64,000 nt of DNA from Chitinimonas arctica (GCF_007431345.1 NZ_CP041730.1:1798001-1862000), one strand, 5' to 3'; counted from the first letter of the stretch, positions 1 to 9,012 are shown. Translations and numbers: made by a program. Notes: generated from the sequence alone by a model not told the origin.

Positions 1-1
1 G

Positions 2-880
2 GCCGACGAGTACGACACGGCCTTCTTCGACAAACGCTCCAAGTTCGTGCATTACCGGCCCCGCACCGCGGTACTGAACAACCTGGAATTCGATCATGCC
101 GACATCTTCGCCGACCTGGCCGCCATCGAAACCCAGTTCCACCATCTGGTGCGCACCGTTCCGGCACAGGGACTGCTGATCGCCAATGGCCGCGAAGCCA
201 GCTTGGCCCGCGTGCTGCATCGAGGCTGCTGGTCCCGGCTGGAGCGCTTCGGCGGGGTGGACGGACAATCCGGCTGGTGTATGGGCACGTCCTACCCGGA
301 CGGTTGCGACGTGCTGCTGGATGGGCAGCTGCAAGGCCGGCTGCAATGGTCGCTGCTGGGCGAACATAACCAGCTCAACGCGCTGGCCGCGCTCGCCGCC
401 GCCCGCCATGTCGGTGTCAGCCCGGCCGTCGGCCTGGCCGCATTGACGGCGTTCCGCAATGTAAAGCGGCGGATGGAAATACGGGGTGTCCGCAACGGCA
501 TCACGGTCTACGATGACTTTGCCCACCATCCCACGGCCATCGCCACCACCCTGGCCGGCCTGCGCACCAAGGTCGGCAACACGCGTATCCTGGCGGTACT
601 GGAACCGCGTTCCAATACCATGAAGTTGGGCACCATCAAGGACGCCCTGCCGGGCAGCCTGGCGAGCGCCGATCTGGTCTTCTGCTACGGCGCGGACCTG
701 GGCTGGAACCCGGCCGAGGTATTGGCGCCGCTGGGCGAGCGGGCACGGTGCTACAACGAACTGGCCGGTCTGGTCGGCGCGGTCGCTGCGGCGGCCAGGC
801 CTGGCGACCAGATCGTCGTGATGAGCAATGGCGGGTTTGGCGGGGTACATCAAAAGTTGTTGGATGCCATAGCGGGGTGA
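2..880 (+). CDS. mpl: Mpl, UDP-MurNAc:tripeptide ligase (5' end missing)
   Basis: This is the C-terminal part of the murein-recycling ligase that joins the L-Ala-gamma-D-Glu-meso-DAP tripeptide to UDP-N-acetylmuramate in the cytoplasm. The frame is open from base 2, so the N-terminal P-loop domain lies off the left edge. Visible family motifs are ADEYDTAFFDKRSKF at the first codons, the NNLEFDHADIF segment that follows, and the DDFAHHPTAI ligase motif near base 515. The C-terminal domain (ILAVLEPRSNTMK onward) is complete and ends in a normal TGA. A cyclic-nucleotide-binding gene follows after 3 bp, suggesting co-transcription. Mpl is favoured over MurC because the EYDTAFFDKRSKF segment is characteristic of Mpl. 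Confidence 0.95.
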   Translation, partial: ADEYDTAFFDKRSKFVHYRPRTAVLNNLEFDHADIFADLAAIETQFHHLVRTVPAQGLLIANGREASLARVLHRGCWSRLERFGGVDGQSGWCMGTSYPDGCDVLLDGQLQGRLQWSLLGEHNQLNALAALAAARHVGVSPAVGLAALTAFRNVKRRMEIRGVRNGITVYDDFAHHPTAIATTLAGLRTKVGNTRILAVLEPRSNTMKLGTIKDALPGSLASADLVFCYGADLGWNPAEVLAPLGERARCYNELAGLVGAVAAAARPGDQIVVMSNGGFGGVHQKLLDAIAG

Positions 881-883
881 ACC

Positions 884-1396
884 ATGCAGGACAATGGCGC
901 GCTGGTACAGAAGCTGCTGCAGTCGGTACGCTTATTCAGCGGCTTCAGCCCGGAAGAGGCACGCCAGTTCCTGGCGGCCTGCCGGGTGGAGCAGCATCCA
1001 GCCGGCAAGCGGCTGCTGAACGAAGGGGAAGATGGCAGCGAGATGTATGTGCTGCTGTCCGGCAATGTGACGGTCAGGCGCTTCGGGGGCGTGTCCGAGT
1101 ACGAACTGACGCGGCTAGGCCCGGGCGAGACCTTCGGCGAGTTGGCCTTGATCGACTTCGGCTGGCGTTCCGCCAGTGTGGAAGCCGTGGGATACGTGCG
1201 GGTACTGGTATTCGCACGCGACAGCTTGAGCCGCGTGCCGGCGCTGGAAGCCAAGCTCTACCGTAACCTGGCCATCATGTTGGCCAGCCGCCTGCGCGAG
1301 ACCGACGCACGGCTGACCGATATGGCGGAACAAAGCGCGGAAATGGCTGCGTTCGCGAAACTGGCTACCCAAACGCAGCAAATATTCGTGGGCTGA
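884..1396 (+). CDS. Stand-alone cyclic nucleotide-binding (Crp-like) domain protein
   Basis: A 170-residue protein made almost entirely of one cNMP-binding beta-barrel. The phosphate-binding cassette is clear at residues 84-98 (FGELALIDFGWRSAS), with the Arg that contacts the cyclic phosphate at R95. After the barrel there is only an amphipathic helix (about 120-165) and no helix-turn-helix, so this is not a complete Crp/Fnr transcription factor. The start ATG lies 3 bp after mpl. The role is unknown; such proteins may act as cAMP-sensing partners or regulators. A class III cyclase gene occurs at about 33 kb, but a functional link is only speculation. Domain call is firm, function is not. Confidence 0.85.
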   Translation: MQDNGALVQKLLQSVRLFSGFSPEEARQFLAACRVEQHPAGKRLLNEGEDGSEMYVLLSGNVTVRRFGGVSEYELTRLGPGETFGELALIDFGWRSASVEAVGYVRVLVFARDSLSRVPALEAKLYRNLAIMLASRLRETDARLTDMAEQSAEMAAFAKLATQTQQIFVG

Positions 1397-1399
1397 CGC

Positions 1400-2341
1400 C
1401 TACCTCGCCAGGCGCCAAGCCAACCGCGCCGCCACCTTGGCGGTAATGCCGTCCCGATCGAAGCTCGGGTTCAGCTCGGCGATATCGGCCAGCATCAGCT
1501 TGCCGCTTGCCTTGGCGGCATCGATCAGTGCCTCCACCACCGGCAGCGCCACGCCATAGGCGGCCGGCGCCGATACGCCCGGCGCGACGGCGGCCGGCAG
1601 CACGTCGAGGCAGACGGTCAGATATAGCCAGTCCACTTCGTCGACAAAGAAGGCCAGCGCGTCGAGCAGGGATTCCAGATTCTCGCTGCCGCAGGCTTCG
1701 TCGCCATGCCATTGCACCCCCAGCTCGCGCGCCCGATGGAACAGGGCAGCGGTATTGGCCGGTTCCGAAATACCAAAAACCAGGTAATTGAACGAAGTCT
1801 GGTTTTTGGCGCAGGCCTCCGCGATCTGCCGGAATGGCGTACCCGAGCTACCCCGTTCGCCGGCACGCAGATCGAAGTGCGCGTCCAGATTGATGATGCC
1901 GATACGCGGCGGCCGTTGCCCTTGCAGCTCGGCAAACCGGGCCAGGCCCAGAAAGCTGCCGTAAGCCACTTCGTGTCCGCCCCCCAGCACCAGCGGGAAA
2001 TGCCCCTCGGCCAACAGATGGGCAACCTGCCGACCCAACTCCGCCTGGGCGGCTTCCAATTGGTCATCCACGCAATGCACATCGCCGGCATCGTAGACAT
2101 GGCCATCATGGTGCCAGGCCAGATTGGCCAGGGCACGCCGAATCGCAACCGGCCCCTCCTTGGCGCCGGGGCGGCCATGGTTGCGCTGGACACCGGCATC
2201 GCTGGCGAAGCCCAGCAGCGCAACGCCTGCCGGCGCACCCTCGTGCAGGGCCTGCAACCGTTCGTGCCAACGCCGCGCAAGGGCGCCTTCCTCACTATCG
2301 AGGCGACCTTGCCAGAGCGTCATATCGGCGGGTTTATGCAT
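1400..2341 (-). CDS. hutG: Formimidoylglutamase (HutG)
   Basis: Predicted to hydrolyse N-formimidoyl-L-glutamate to glutamate and formamide, the last step of the short histidine-degradation route. The 313-residue protein belongs to the arginase/agmatinase/formiminoglutamase family. Manganese-ligand motifs are visible: GGGHE at residues 120-124, NLDAHFDLR at 151-159, and CLDVLPAAV near residue 245. It is the last gene of the hut operon, 51 bp downstream of hutI. The alternative, agmatinase or arginase, is made unlikely by the hut context. The distal 3' end converges with the cyclic-nucleotide-binding gene, leaving only 3 bp between them. Confidence 0.93.
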   Translation of the reverse strand: MHKPADMTLWQGRLDSEEGALARRWHERLQALHEGAPAGVALLGFASDAGVQRNHGRPGAKEGPVAIRRALANLAWHHDGHVYDAGDVHCVDDQLEAAQAELGRQVAHLLAEGHFPLVLGGGHEVAYGSFLGLARFAELQGQRPPRIGIINLDAHFDLRAGERGSSGTPFRQIAEACAKNQTSFNYLVFGISEPANTAALFHRARELGVQWHGDEACGSENLESLLDALAFFVDEVDWLYLTVCLDVLPAAVAPGVSAPAAYGVALPVVEALIDAAKASGKLMLADIAELNPSFDRDGITAKVAARLAWRLAR

Positions 2342-2392
2342 GATTTTCCTTGGTACGGACCTGGGCCGGCAGCCTAAGCCCGAATTGATTGT

Positions 2393-3616
2393 TTAAACTT
2401 GCCGGCCATCGTGCCAACGGGCAATCAGCGGCTCGCCGCCCAGCCAGTAGCAAAGCTCGGCCGGCCGGGCGATGCGCCATAGCGCCAGATCGGCGCGCAG
2501 GCCGACCGCCAAGCGGCCGACATCGCTGCGGCCCAGCGCCGTGGCGGCATGGCGGGTCATGCCCGCCAGCGCTTCGCTGGGCGTCAGGCGGAATTGGGTA
2601 CAAGCCATGTTCAAGGCCAATAGCGGGCTGGAACAAGGCGCCGTACCGGGATTGCAGTCGGTGGATACCGCCATGGCCACGCCCGCCGCCCGCAGCGCCG
2701 CGATAGGCGGCAGACGGGTTTCGCGCAGGCAGTAGTAGGCCAGCGGCAGCAGGGTGGCCACCGTGCCGGCGGCCGCCATGGCGGCTACACCGGCCTCGTC
2801 CAGCCATTCCAGGTGATCGGCGGAAAGGCCGCCATGGCGGGCGGTCAACGCCGCACCGCCCTGGTCCGACAACTGTTCGGCATGCAATTTGACCGGGAGA
2901 CCCAAGGCCCGGGCCGCCAGGAACAGCCGCTCCACCTGGGCGGGACTGAAGCCGATATTTTCGCAGAAGGCATCCACCGCATCGACCAGGCCCTCGGCCG
3001 CCAGTTCGTGCAACCAATGGATACAGGCGTCGATATAGTCATCCGGCCGCCCCTGGAACTCGGCGGGCAAGGCGTGGGCCGCCAGATAGCTGGTGTGGAC
3101 ATTGACGCCGCGCTGGCTGGCCAGCGCCCTGGCCACCCGCAGCATCTTGCGCTCCGACGCGAAATCCAGGCCGTAGCCGGATTTGATCTCCACCGTGGTC
3201 AAGCCCTCGCGCAGCATGCCATCCAGGCGGACCAGGGCGGAAGCCAGCAGGGCCGCCTCGTCGGCTTGGCGGGTGGCGGCCATGGTGGAACGTATCCCGC
3301 CGCCCGCGCGGGCAATCTCTTCATAGCTGGCGCCGTTGAGGCGCAGTTCGAATTCATGCGAACGGTCACCACCGAATACCAGGTGGGTGTGGCAGTCGAT
3401 CAGGCCGGGGGTCAGCCAGCCGCCTTGGCCATCCACCACCTCGACATCCGCCAGGCGCAGACCGGCCACCTCGGCCGGCATATCCACCGCACGCCCCAGC
3501 CAGGCGATGCGGCCCTCATGGATCAACAGCGCCGCGCCGGGGATTTCGGCATAGCCAGTTGGCTCCGAGAGGGTAGCGAGATGTAGATTGCGCAGTAGTT
3601 GCGGGGAAGCGGACAT
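2393..3616 (-). CDS. hutI: Imidazolonepropionase (HutI)
   Basis: Hydrolyses 4-imidazolone-5-propionate to N-formimidoyl-L-glutamate, step three of histidine breakdown. The amidohydrolase metal motif DCHTHLVFGG is at residues 74-83; HAEQLSDQGG and the ADHLEWL segment supply further ligands. The ATG at 3616 gives 407 residues, the usual family length. The frame is also open upstream to a TTG at 3655 that abuts the stop of the preceding peptidase gene, so translational coupling from that TTG cannot be excluded. No strong Shine-Dalgarno is seen at either start. It sits between the zinc peptidase gene and hutG in the hut operon. Confidence 0.95.
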   Translation of the reverse strand: MSASPQLLRNLHLATLSEPTGYAEIPGAALLIHEGRIAWLGRAVDMPAEVAGLRLADVEVVDGQGGWLTPGLIDCHTHLVFGGDRSHEFELRLNGASYEEIARAGGGIRSTMAATRQADEAALLASALVRLDGMLREGLTTVEIKSGYGLDFASERKMLRVARALASQRGVNVHTSYLAAHALPAEFQGRPDDYIDACIHWLHELAAEGLVDAVDAFCENIGFSPAQVERLFLAARALGLPVKLHAEQLSDQGGAALTARHGGLSADHLEWLDEAGVAAMAAAGTVATLLPLAYYCLRETRLPPIAALRAAGVAMAVSTDCNPGTAPCSSPLLALNMACTQFRLTPSEALAGMTRHAATALGRSDVGRLAVGLRADLALWRIARPAELCYWLGGEPLIARWHDGRQV

Positions 3617-3651
3617 AGGTATCGGATGCAATGAAGGGATAGGGATAGGCC

Positions 3652-4515
3652 TCAAGGCCTTTCAGTGGAGAAGGTATTGCACTGGCCGGGATTGCCGCCG
3701 GTCATGCCGCGCTGGAACCACTGCATGCGCTGGGTGGCGCTGCCGTGGGTAAAGCTGTCCGGCACCACCTCGTGGCCGGCCCGTTGTTGCAGACTGTCGT
3801 CGCCCACGGCGCGTGCCGCATTCAAGGCTGTCTCGGCATCGCCCGGGTCAAGCAGATTGCGTTGCGCAGCATAGAAACCCCACACGCCGGCGTAGCAATC
3901 GGCTTGCAGTTCCAAACGTACCGACACCCTGTTGGCTGCCGTGCCGCCCAGCCGGCTCATCTGTTGATGGGCCTTTTCCAACGCTCCGGTCAGATGCTGG
4001 ATATGGTGGCCTACCTCGTGGGCGATAACATAGGCGCGGGCAAAATCACCCTGTGCGCCCAACTGCTTCTGCAAATGATCGAGGAAAGCCAGATCGATAA
4101 AGAGTTTCTGCTCGCCGGCGCAGTAGAACGGCCCGACCGCCGAGCTGGCCGTACCGCAGGCGGTCTGTACCCGGTCGCGGAACAGCACCAACTTGGGCGG
4201 TGCATACACCCTGCCCTGGCGCTGGAACAGTTCGCCCCAGACATCCTCGGTCACCGCCAGCGCCTTGGCGACGAAACGGGCTTGCTGGTCGTTGACCGGA
4301 ACCGGCTTGGCCGGCCTCGCCGCGACTTGCTGCGACTGCACCACTTGGCCGCCGCCGGACACCAGTTGCATGGCCTGGTTGAAATCCAGGCCAAAGAACC
4401 AGCTGACGGCGGCGGCCAGCAGGACACCGGCGATGCCCAGCCCGCCCAGGCCGACACCGCCTTCGCCGCGCCTATCCTCGACATTGCTGCTTTCGCGTAC
4501 GTCGTCCAGTCGCAT
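3652..4515 (-). CDS. Neutral zinc metallopeptidase, YpfJ/KPN_02809 family
   Basis: A 287-residue membrane-anchored protein. A single hydrophobic segment lies at about residues 22-41 (GLGGLGIAGVLLAAAVSWFF), following a charged N-terminus. The zincin motif HEVGH is at residues 166-170 and is followed by HIQHLTG, as in the YpfJ family. A Gly/Gln-rich linker (about 52-66) separates anchor and peptidase domain. The gene is inserted between hutU and hutI on the same strand, with a 59-bp gap to hutU and its stop next to the hutI start region. Substrate and role are unknown, and nothing ties it to histidine use except position. Confidence 0.9.
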   Translation of the reverse strand: MRLDDVRESSNVEDRRGEGGVGLGGLGIAGVLLAAAVSWFFGLDFNQAMQLVSGGGQVVQSQQVAARPAKPVPVNDQQARFVAKALAVTEDVWGELFQRQGRVYAPPKLVLFRDRVQTACGTASSAVGPFYCAGEQKLFIDLAFLDHLQKQLGAQGDFARAYVIAHEVGHHIQHLTGALEKAHQQMSRLGGTAANRVSVRLELQADCYAGVWGFYAAQRNLLDPGDAETALNAARAVGDDSLQQRAGHEVVPDSFTHGSATQRMQWFQRGMTGGNPGQCNTFSTERP

Positions 4516-4574
4516 GAGGGGGATATCCTATCGTGATAAAAAGCAGGGAGCGCGTAGCACACGCTCCCGGCGGA

Positions 4575-6245
4575 TTATCCCAGCATAGGCAGTTTCAGAC
4601 CCTTTTCACGTGCACAGGCTTGCGCATCCTCGTAGCCGGCATCGGCATGCCGCATCACGCCGGTAGCCGGATCGTTCCATAGCACCCGCTCGATACGCTT
4701 GTCGGCCGCCTCGCTGCCGTCGCAGACGATTACCACGCCGGCATGCTGGCTGTAACCCATGCCCACTCCGCCGCCATGGTGCAGCGACACCCAGGTCGCA
4801 CCGCCGGCGGTATTCAGCAGGGCATTGAGCAGCGGCCAATCGGATACCGCATCGCTACCGTCCTTCATGGCTTCCGTCTCACGGTTCGGGGAAGCCACCG
4901 AACCGGAATCGAGATGATCGCGGCCGATCACCACCGGCGCCTTCAGCTCGCCGTTCCGGACCATCTCGTTGAACGCCAGCCCCAAGCGGTGGCGGTCGCC
5001 CAAGCCCACCCAGCAGATCCGCGCCGGCAGGCCCTGGAAGGCGATGCGCTCACGCGCCATATCCAGCCAGTTGTGCAGGTGCGCATCGTCGGGAATCAGC
5101 TCCTTGACCTTGGCATCGGTCTTGTAGATATCTTCCGGATCACCCGACAAGGCAACCCAGCGGAATGGGCCGATGCCCTTGCAGAACAGCGGCCGCACAT
5201 AGGCCGGCACAAAACCGGGGAAGTCGAAGGCATTGGCCACGCCCATATCCTTGGCCATCTGGCGGATATTGTTGCCGTAATCCAGAGTCGCGGCGCCACG
5301 CGATTGCAGCGTCAGCATGGCCTCCACCTGGCGGGCCATGCTTTGCTTGGCCGGCAGGACGATGCTGTCCGGTTGCTGCCGTTGCGCCTCGCGCCAGCGC
5401 GCCATGCTCCAGCCTTGCGGCAGGTAGCCGTTGATCGGGTCGTGCGCACTGGTCTGGTCGGTGACCACATCGGGCGTGATACCGCGCGCGACCAATTCGG
5501 CAAAGACATCGGCGGCATTGCCCAGCAGGCCCACCGAAGTCGCGCGACCTTCGGCCTTGGCCGTGTCGAGCATGGCCAAGGCCTCATCCAGGCTGGCAGC
5601 CTTGCGGTCCAGATAGCGGGTCTTGAGGCGGAAATCGATGCGGCTCTCGTCGCACTCCACCGCCAGCATGCTGAAGCCGGCCATGGTCGCGGCCAGCGGC
5701 TGGGCACCGCCCATGCCGCCCAGGCCACCGGTCAAGATCCAGCGCCCGGCGGGCTTGCCGCCGAAATGCTGGTCGGCCACGGCGAAGAAGGTCTCGTAAG
5801 TGCCTTGCACGATGCCTTGCGAGCCGATGTAGATCCACGAGCCGGCCGTCATCTGGCCGTACATCATCAGGCCTTTGCGATCGAGTTCATTGAAATGCTC
5901 CCAATTGCCCCAGGCCGGCACCAGATTGGAATTGGCCAGCAATACCCGCGGCGCATCCGCATGGGTACGGAACACGCCTACCGGCTTGCCCGACTGGATC
6001 AGCAGGGTTTCGTCGTCGGACAGGGTCTTCAGACTGGCCAGGATCTGGTCGTAGCAAGCCCAGTCGCGCGCGGCGCGGCCGATGCCGCCGTACACCACCA
6101 GCGATGTGGGGTGCTCCGCCACTTCGGCATCCAGATTGTTCTGGATCATGCGGAAGGCTGCCTCGGTGAGCCAGCTCTTGCAACTGAGTTCATTGCCGCG
6201 CGGAGCGCGGATAACGCGGGTCGGATCAATGCGTGGGTCGCTCAT
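4575..6245 (-). CDS. hutU: Urocanate hydratase (HutU)
   Basis: Converts urocanate to 4-imidazolone-5-propionate using tightly bound NAD+. The start is placed at the ATG at 6245 because an AGGAG lies about 11 bp upstream and the resulting 556 residues match the family length; an in-frame extension to 6299 is open but unlike the family. Recognisable segments are VVYGGIGRAARDW, the glycine-rich ILTGGLGGMGGAQP, and the C-terminal SLHHGGGVGMGYSQH. It follows hutC by 60 bp. Its order in the operon (hutH, hutC, hutU) is common in Proteobacteria. Confidence 0.97.
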   Translation of the reverse strand: MSDPRIDPTRVIRAPRGNELSCKSWLTEAAFRMIQNNLDAEVAEHPTSLVVYGGIGRAARDWACYDQILASLKTLSDDETLLIQSGKPVGVFRTHADAPRVLLANSNLVPAWGNWEHFNELDRKGLMMYGQMTAGSWIYIGSQGIVQGTYETFFAVADQHFGGKPAGRWILTGGLGGMGGAQPLAATMAGFSMLAVECDESRIDFRLKTRYLDRKAASLDEALAMLDTAKAEGRATSVGLLGNAADVFAELVARGITPDVVTDQTSAHDPINGYLPQGWSMARWREAQRQQPDSIVLPAKQSMARQVEAMLTLQSRGAATLDYGNNIRQMAKDMGVANAFDFPGFVPAYVRPLFCKGIGPFRWVALSGDPEDIYKTDAKVKELIPDDAHLHNWLDMARERIAFQGLPARICWVGLGDRHRLGLAFNEMVRNGELKAPVVIGRDHLDSGSVASPNRETEAMKDGSDAVSDWPLLNALLNTAGGATWVSLHHGGGVGMGYSQHAGVVIVCDGSEAADKRIERVLWNDPATGVMRHADAGYEDAQACAREKGLKLPMLG

Positions 6246-6305
6246 GGCGCGGAAAACTCCTGTGTCGATATGCTTGAAAATTTTTGCCGGCGTGCTCAAG
6301 CAGGC

Positions 6306-7004
6306 TCAAAAATAGCCACTGAACTGATAACGTCCGGCCGGGTGATAGAGATTGGCCACGCTGGCGACCACCCCATTCGAAAAAGTCCGCCTATGCAGCA
6401 CCAGGCAAGGTTCGTCCTGCTTCATTTCCAGCCTCGCCTTGCAGGACCGGTCGGGCCGACGCGCCTCGATGCGGTATTCCACCCGCGAAAGCGGCGCGCT
6501 GCCGGTCAGGTACTCGTTCGGCGTGATTCGGCTGTAATCCTGCCGCAGGTAGTCGGGCGCCAGGCCTGGATTGACCCAACGCTCTTCCAGCTGGATGGGC
6601 AAGCCGTTCTCGCGGTGCAGGATCAGCGAGTGGTATAGCGTGCTGCCCGCTTCCACCGCCATCTCGGCGGCGAGCGCGGCATCGGCCTTGACCGACTGCA
6701 ACTTGAGCAGTTCGGCGGCATGGTCATGGCCGCGCGCACGGATTTCCTCGGCGATGCTGCGGATCTCGACCAGCGTGCTCTGGTATTTGGTGGCGGCCAC
6801 GAAGGTCCCCGCACCCTGGCTACGGGTCAGCACGCCCTCGGCGGCCAGCTCGCGTACCGCCCGGTTGACCGTCATGCGCGCCACCCCGAAGCGCTTCACC
6901 AGTTCGTTCTCGCTTGGCACCTGCTCGCCCGCGCGCCAGGCACCGGCCTGGATCTCGCCGAGGATATAGTCCTTGATGAGCTGGTAGGCGGGCGGATTTT
7001 GCAT
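6306..7004 (-). CDS. hutC: Histidine utilisation repressor HutC (GntR family)
   Basis: A 232-residue GntR-family regulator of the HutC subfamily. The N-terminal winged helix spans about residues 8-75, with the recognition region VKRFGVARMTVNRAVREL; the C-terminal UTRA ligand domain covers about 95-230. HutC repressors are released by urocanate, and the hut operon contains the enzymes that make and remove it. The gene lies directly behind hutH (9 bp) and ahead of hutU, so it would control its own expression. A matching operator-like dyad is found upstream of hutH. Confidence 0.93.
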   Translation of the reverse strand: MQNPPAYQLIKDYILGEIQAGAWRAGEQVPSENELVKRFGVARMTVNRAVRELAAEGVLTRSQGAGTFVAATKYQSTLVEIRSIAEEIRARGHDHAAELLKLQSVKADAALAAEMAVEAGSTLYHSLILHRENGLPIQLEERWVNPGLAPDYLRQDYSRITPNEYLTGSAPLSRVEYRIEARRPDRSCKARLEMKQDEPCLVLHRRTFSNGVVASVANLYHPAGRYQFSGYF

Positions 7005-7013
7005 GGCGACGGT

Positions 7014-8543
7014 TCAGGCCTGCGAATCGAAGCGATGCGGCGCCAGCTTGGCGAACACACCGCGCTTGACCATATCGGCCACGGCTTCGATATCCGGCGC
7101 GAAATAGCGATCCAGATCGTAATGCGGCACCTGCTTGCGGATCAGGCCCATGACCGGCAACAAGCGCGGCGAAGTCTGGTGGGGTGCGCGCAGATCCACG
7201 CCCTGGGCAGCAGCCAGCAACTCGATGGCCAGGATATGGCCGACGTTCTCGGCGATATCGCCCAGCTTGCGGGCAGCGAAGGTCGCCATCGAAACATGGT
7301 CTTCCTGGTTGGCCGAGGTCGGCAAGGAATCGACCGAGGCAGGATGGGCCAGGGTCTTGTTCTCGCTGGCCAGCGCCGCCGCCGTCACATGGGCGATCAT
7401 GAAACCGGAGTTCACCCCGCCGTCGCGTACCAGGAAGGGCGGCAGGCCGGAGAGGGTACTGTCGATCAGCAGGGCGATGCGGCGTTCGGCCAGCGCGCCG
7501 ATCTCGGACAGCGCAATGGCCAGGTTGTCGGCGGCGAAGGCCACCGGCTCGGCATGGAAATTACCGCCCGACAGCACTTCATTGGTATCCGGAAAGACCA
7601 GCGGGTTGTCCGATACCGCATCGGCCTCGCGCAACAGCACCACTCCCGCATGGCGGATCTGGTCCAGGCAGGCGCCCATCACCTGCGGCTGGCAGCGTAG
7701 GCTGTACGGGTCCTGCACCTTGTCGCAATCCTTGTGGCTGGCATTGATGCCGGAACCGTCCAGCAGCTGCCGATAGGCGGCGGCGGCCTCGATCTGGCCG
7801 GGATGGCCGCGCAAGTCGTGGATGCGGCGGTCGAAGGGGACCACGGAGCCGGCGGCGGCGTCCACGCTGAGGCTGCCGGCCACCAGGGCGGTTTGGTACA
7901 GCTCTTCGATGGCGAACAGATTGACGATGGCAATGGCGGTGGAAGCCTGCGTGCCGTTCAACAGCGCCAGGCCTTCCTTCGCCCCCAGGGTCATCGGCTG
8001 CAAGCCAGCCAGGGCCAGGCCGTCGGTGGCCGGCATGCGCTCACCCTTGACGATCACCTCGCCCACGCCCAGCAGCACAGCCGCCATATGGGCCAAGGGC
8101 GCCAGATCGCCGGAAGCGCCGACCGAGCCCTTGCTGGGAATACGCGGCAACACATCGGCGTTCAGCAGGGTCAACAGTGCCTGGATCACTTCCAGGCGGA
8201 TGCCGGAAAACCCCCGCGCCATGCTGGAGATTTTCAGGGTCAACAGCAGGCGCACCATGGGCGCGTCCAAGGCGGCGCCCACGCCCACTGCATGCGACAA
8301 CACCAGATTTTTTTGCAGCAGTTCCAACTGATCGTTGGGGATATGCGTGGAAGCCAGCCGGCCGAAACCGGTATTGATGCCGTAAGCCGGCGCACCCTTG
8401 GCGACAATGGCCGCCACGGCGCGGCTACCGGCCTCGATGCCGGGAATGGCGGCCGGATCCAGGGTGATGGTCACGCCACCGGCCATGATCTGGCGCAGCT
8501 GGGCGAAGGTGAGTTTGCCGGGGGTAAGGGTAAGGGCGTGCAT
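7014..8543 (-). CDS. hutH: Histidine ammonia-lyase (HutH)
   Basis: Removes ammonia from L-histidine to form urocanate, the committed step of the pathway. The Ala-Ser-Gly triad that cyclises into the MIO electrophile is at residues 143-145, within GSVGASGDLAPLAHM. The ATG at 8543 gives 509 residues, the family norm; the open frame extends 35 codons further but without family resemblance. It is the first gene of the operon and lies behind the proposed HutC site. The C-terminal active-site region with the QEDHVSM segment is intact. Confidence 0.97.
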   Translation of the reverse strand: MHALTLTPGKLTFAQLRQIMAGGVTITLDPAAIPGIEAGSRAVAAIVAKGAPAYGINTGFGRLASTHIPNDQLELLQKNLVLSHAVGVGAALDAPMVRLLLTLKISSMARGFSGIRLEVIQALLTLLNADVLPRIPSKGSVGASGDLAPLAHMAAVLLGVGEVIVKGERMPATDGLALAGLQPMTLGAKEGLALLNGTQASTAIAIVNLFAIEELYQTALVAGSLSVDAAAGSVVPFDRRIHDLRGHPGQIEAAAAYRQLLDGSGINASHKDCDKVQDPYSLRCQPQVMGACLDQIRHAGVVLLREADAVSDNPLVFPDTNEVLSGGNFHAEPVAFAADNLAIALSEIGALAERRIALLIDSTLSGLPPFLVRDGGVNSGFMIAHVTAAALASENKTLAHPASVDSLPTSANQEDHVSMATFAARKLGDIAENVGHILAIELLAAAQGVDLRAPHQTSPRLLPVMGLIRKQVPHYDLDRYFAPDIEAVADMVKRGVFAKLAPHRFDSQA

Positions 8544-8594
8544 GGGCGATCTCGTCAGATGGGCTCGAATGGCGCCGAGATTACTCGCACGGAT

Positions 8595-8619
8595 TTGTAT
8601 AGACAAGTTGCATTGCAAC
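8595..8619 (-). promoter_or_regulatory. Probable HutC operator / hut promoter
   Basis: The sequence TTGTATAGACAA (8595-8606) is an imperfect dyad (TTGT-TA-ACAA conserved on both arms) that resembles the TTGTATA-TACAA type of site bound by HutC regulators. Read on the minus strand it contains TATACA, which could serve as a -10 box. A second dyad, GTTGCATTGCAAC (8607-8619), adjoins it. The position, about 52-76 bp upstream of the hutH start, suits repression of the whole operon. The site is recalled from known HutC sites, not computed. Confidence 0.6.
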
Positions 8620-8957
8620 AAATCGTTGGAAAAAGGTACGCGGGGCATTTACGGGCGCACTTGATACGACCTCTTCCGACCCATTTGCCGGATATATGGT
8701 CGTCTATGCTTGGCAGGTTCTTTCCAGCGCATACTGTCCCGCTTTTGCGAAGCAAGCTTTTCGGGGTGAACCCGCCCTTCCAGCCTGCGGACACAACATG
8801 AACTGCGGCGAAGCGGAGCAGGTGGCGAATGAGTTCGTCCGCGCTGAGTTGCAGCCCTTGCGGGAGCGTATGCCAGAGGAGAATGCGTGAGCGGGTAATC
8901 GAATTTATGCCATTCACACCGCAAGCTGCGCAGCGGACGCCGTTCGGCAAACAAACG

Positions 8958-9012
8958 GCCGGACCGTTTAGCGAGCACCGTGCGTGTGGCGATGCTGACC
9001 GAACGGTCCGGC
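8958..9012. repeat. 11-bp perfect inverted repeat at edge of AT-rich locus
   Basis: Arms GCCGGACCGTT (8958-8968) and AACGGTCCGGC (9002-9012) are exact reverse complements separated by 33 bp. The right arm also carries an inner dyad GACCG-AA-CGGTC. It lies 2 bp past the stop of the CaaX-ended gene, so it may act as its transcription end structure, though no U-tract follows. It could instead mark a junction of an inserted segment. Confidence 0.5.

Noticed and set aside
4743..6638. 631-codon plus-strand frame
   Set aside because: It covers hutU and part of hutC in antisense, and the product has no recognisable domain.
8696..8890. 64-codon plus-strand frame ending ERMPEENA
   Set aside because: The C-terminal part looks protein-like, but no ribosome-binding site or family was recognised; it may be a gene remnant.
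8555..8978. Overlapping minus-strand frames in the hutH upstream gap
   Set aside because: They overlap each other and the hut promoter, have no convincing ribosome-binding sites and no recognisable product.
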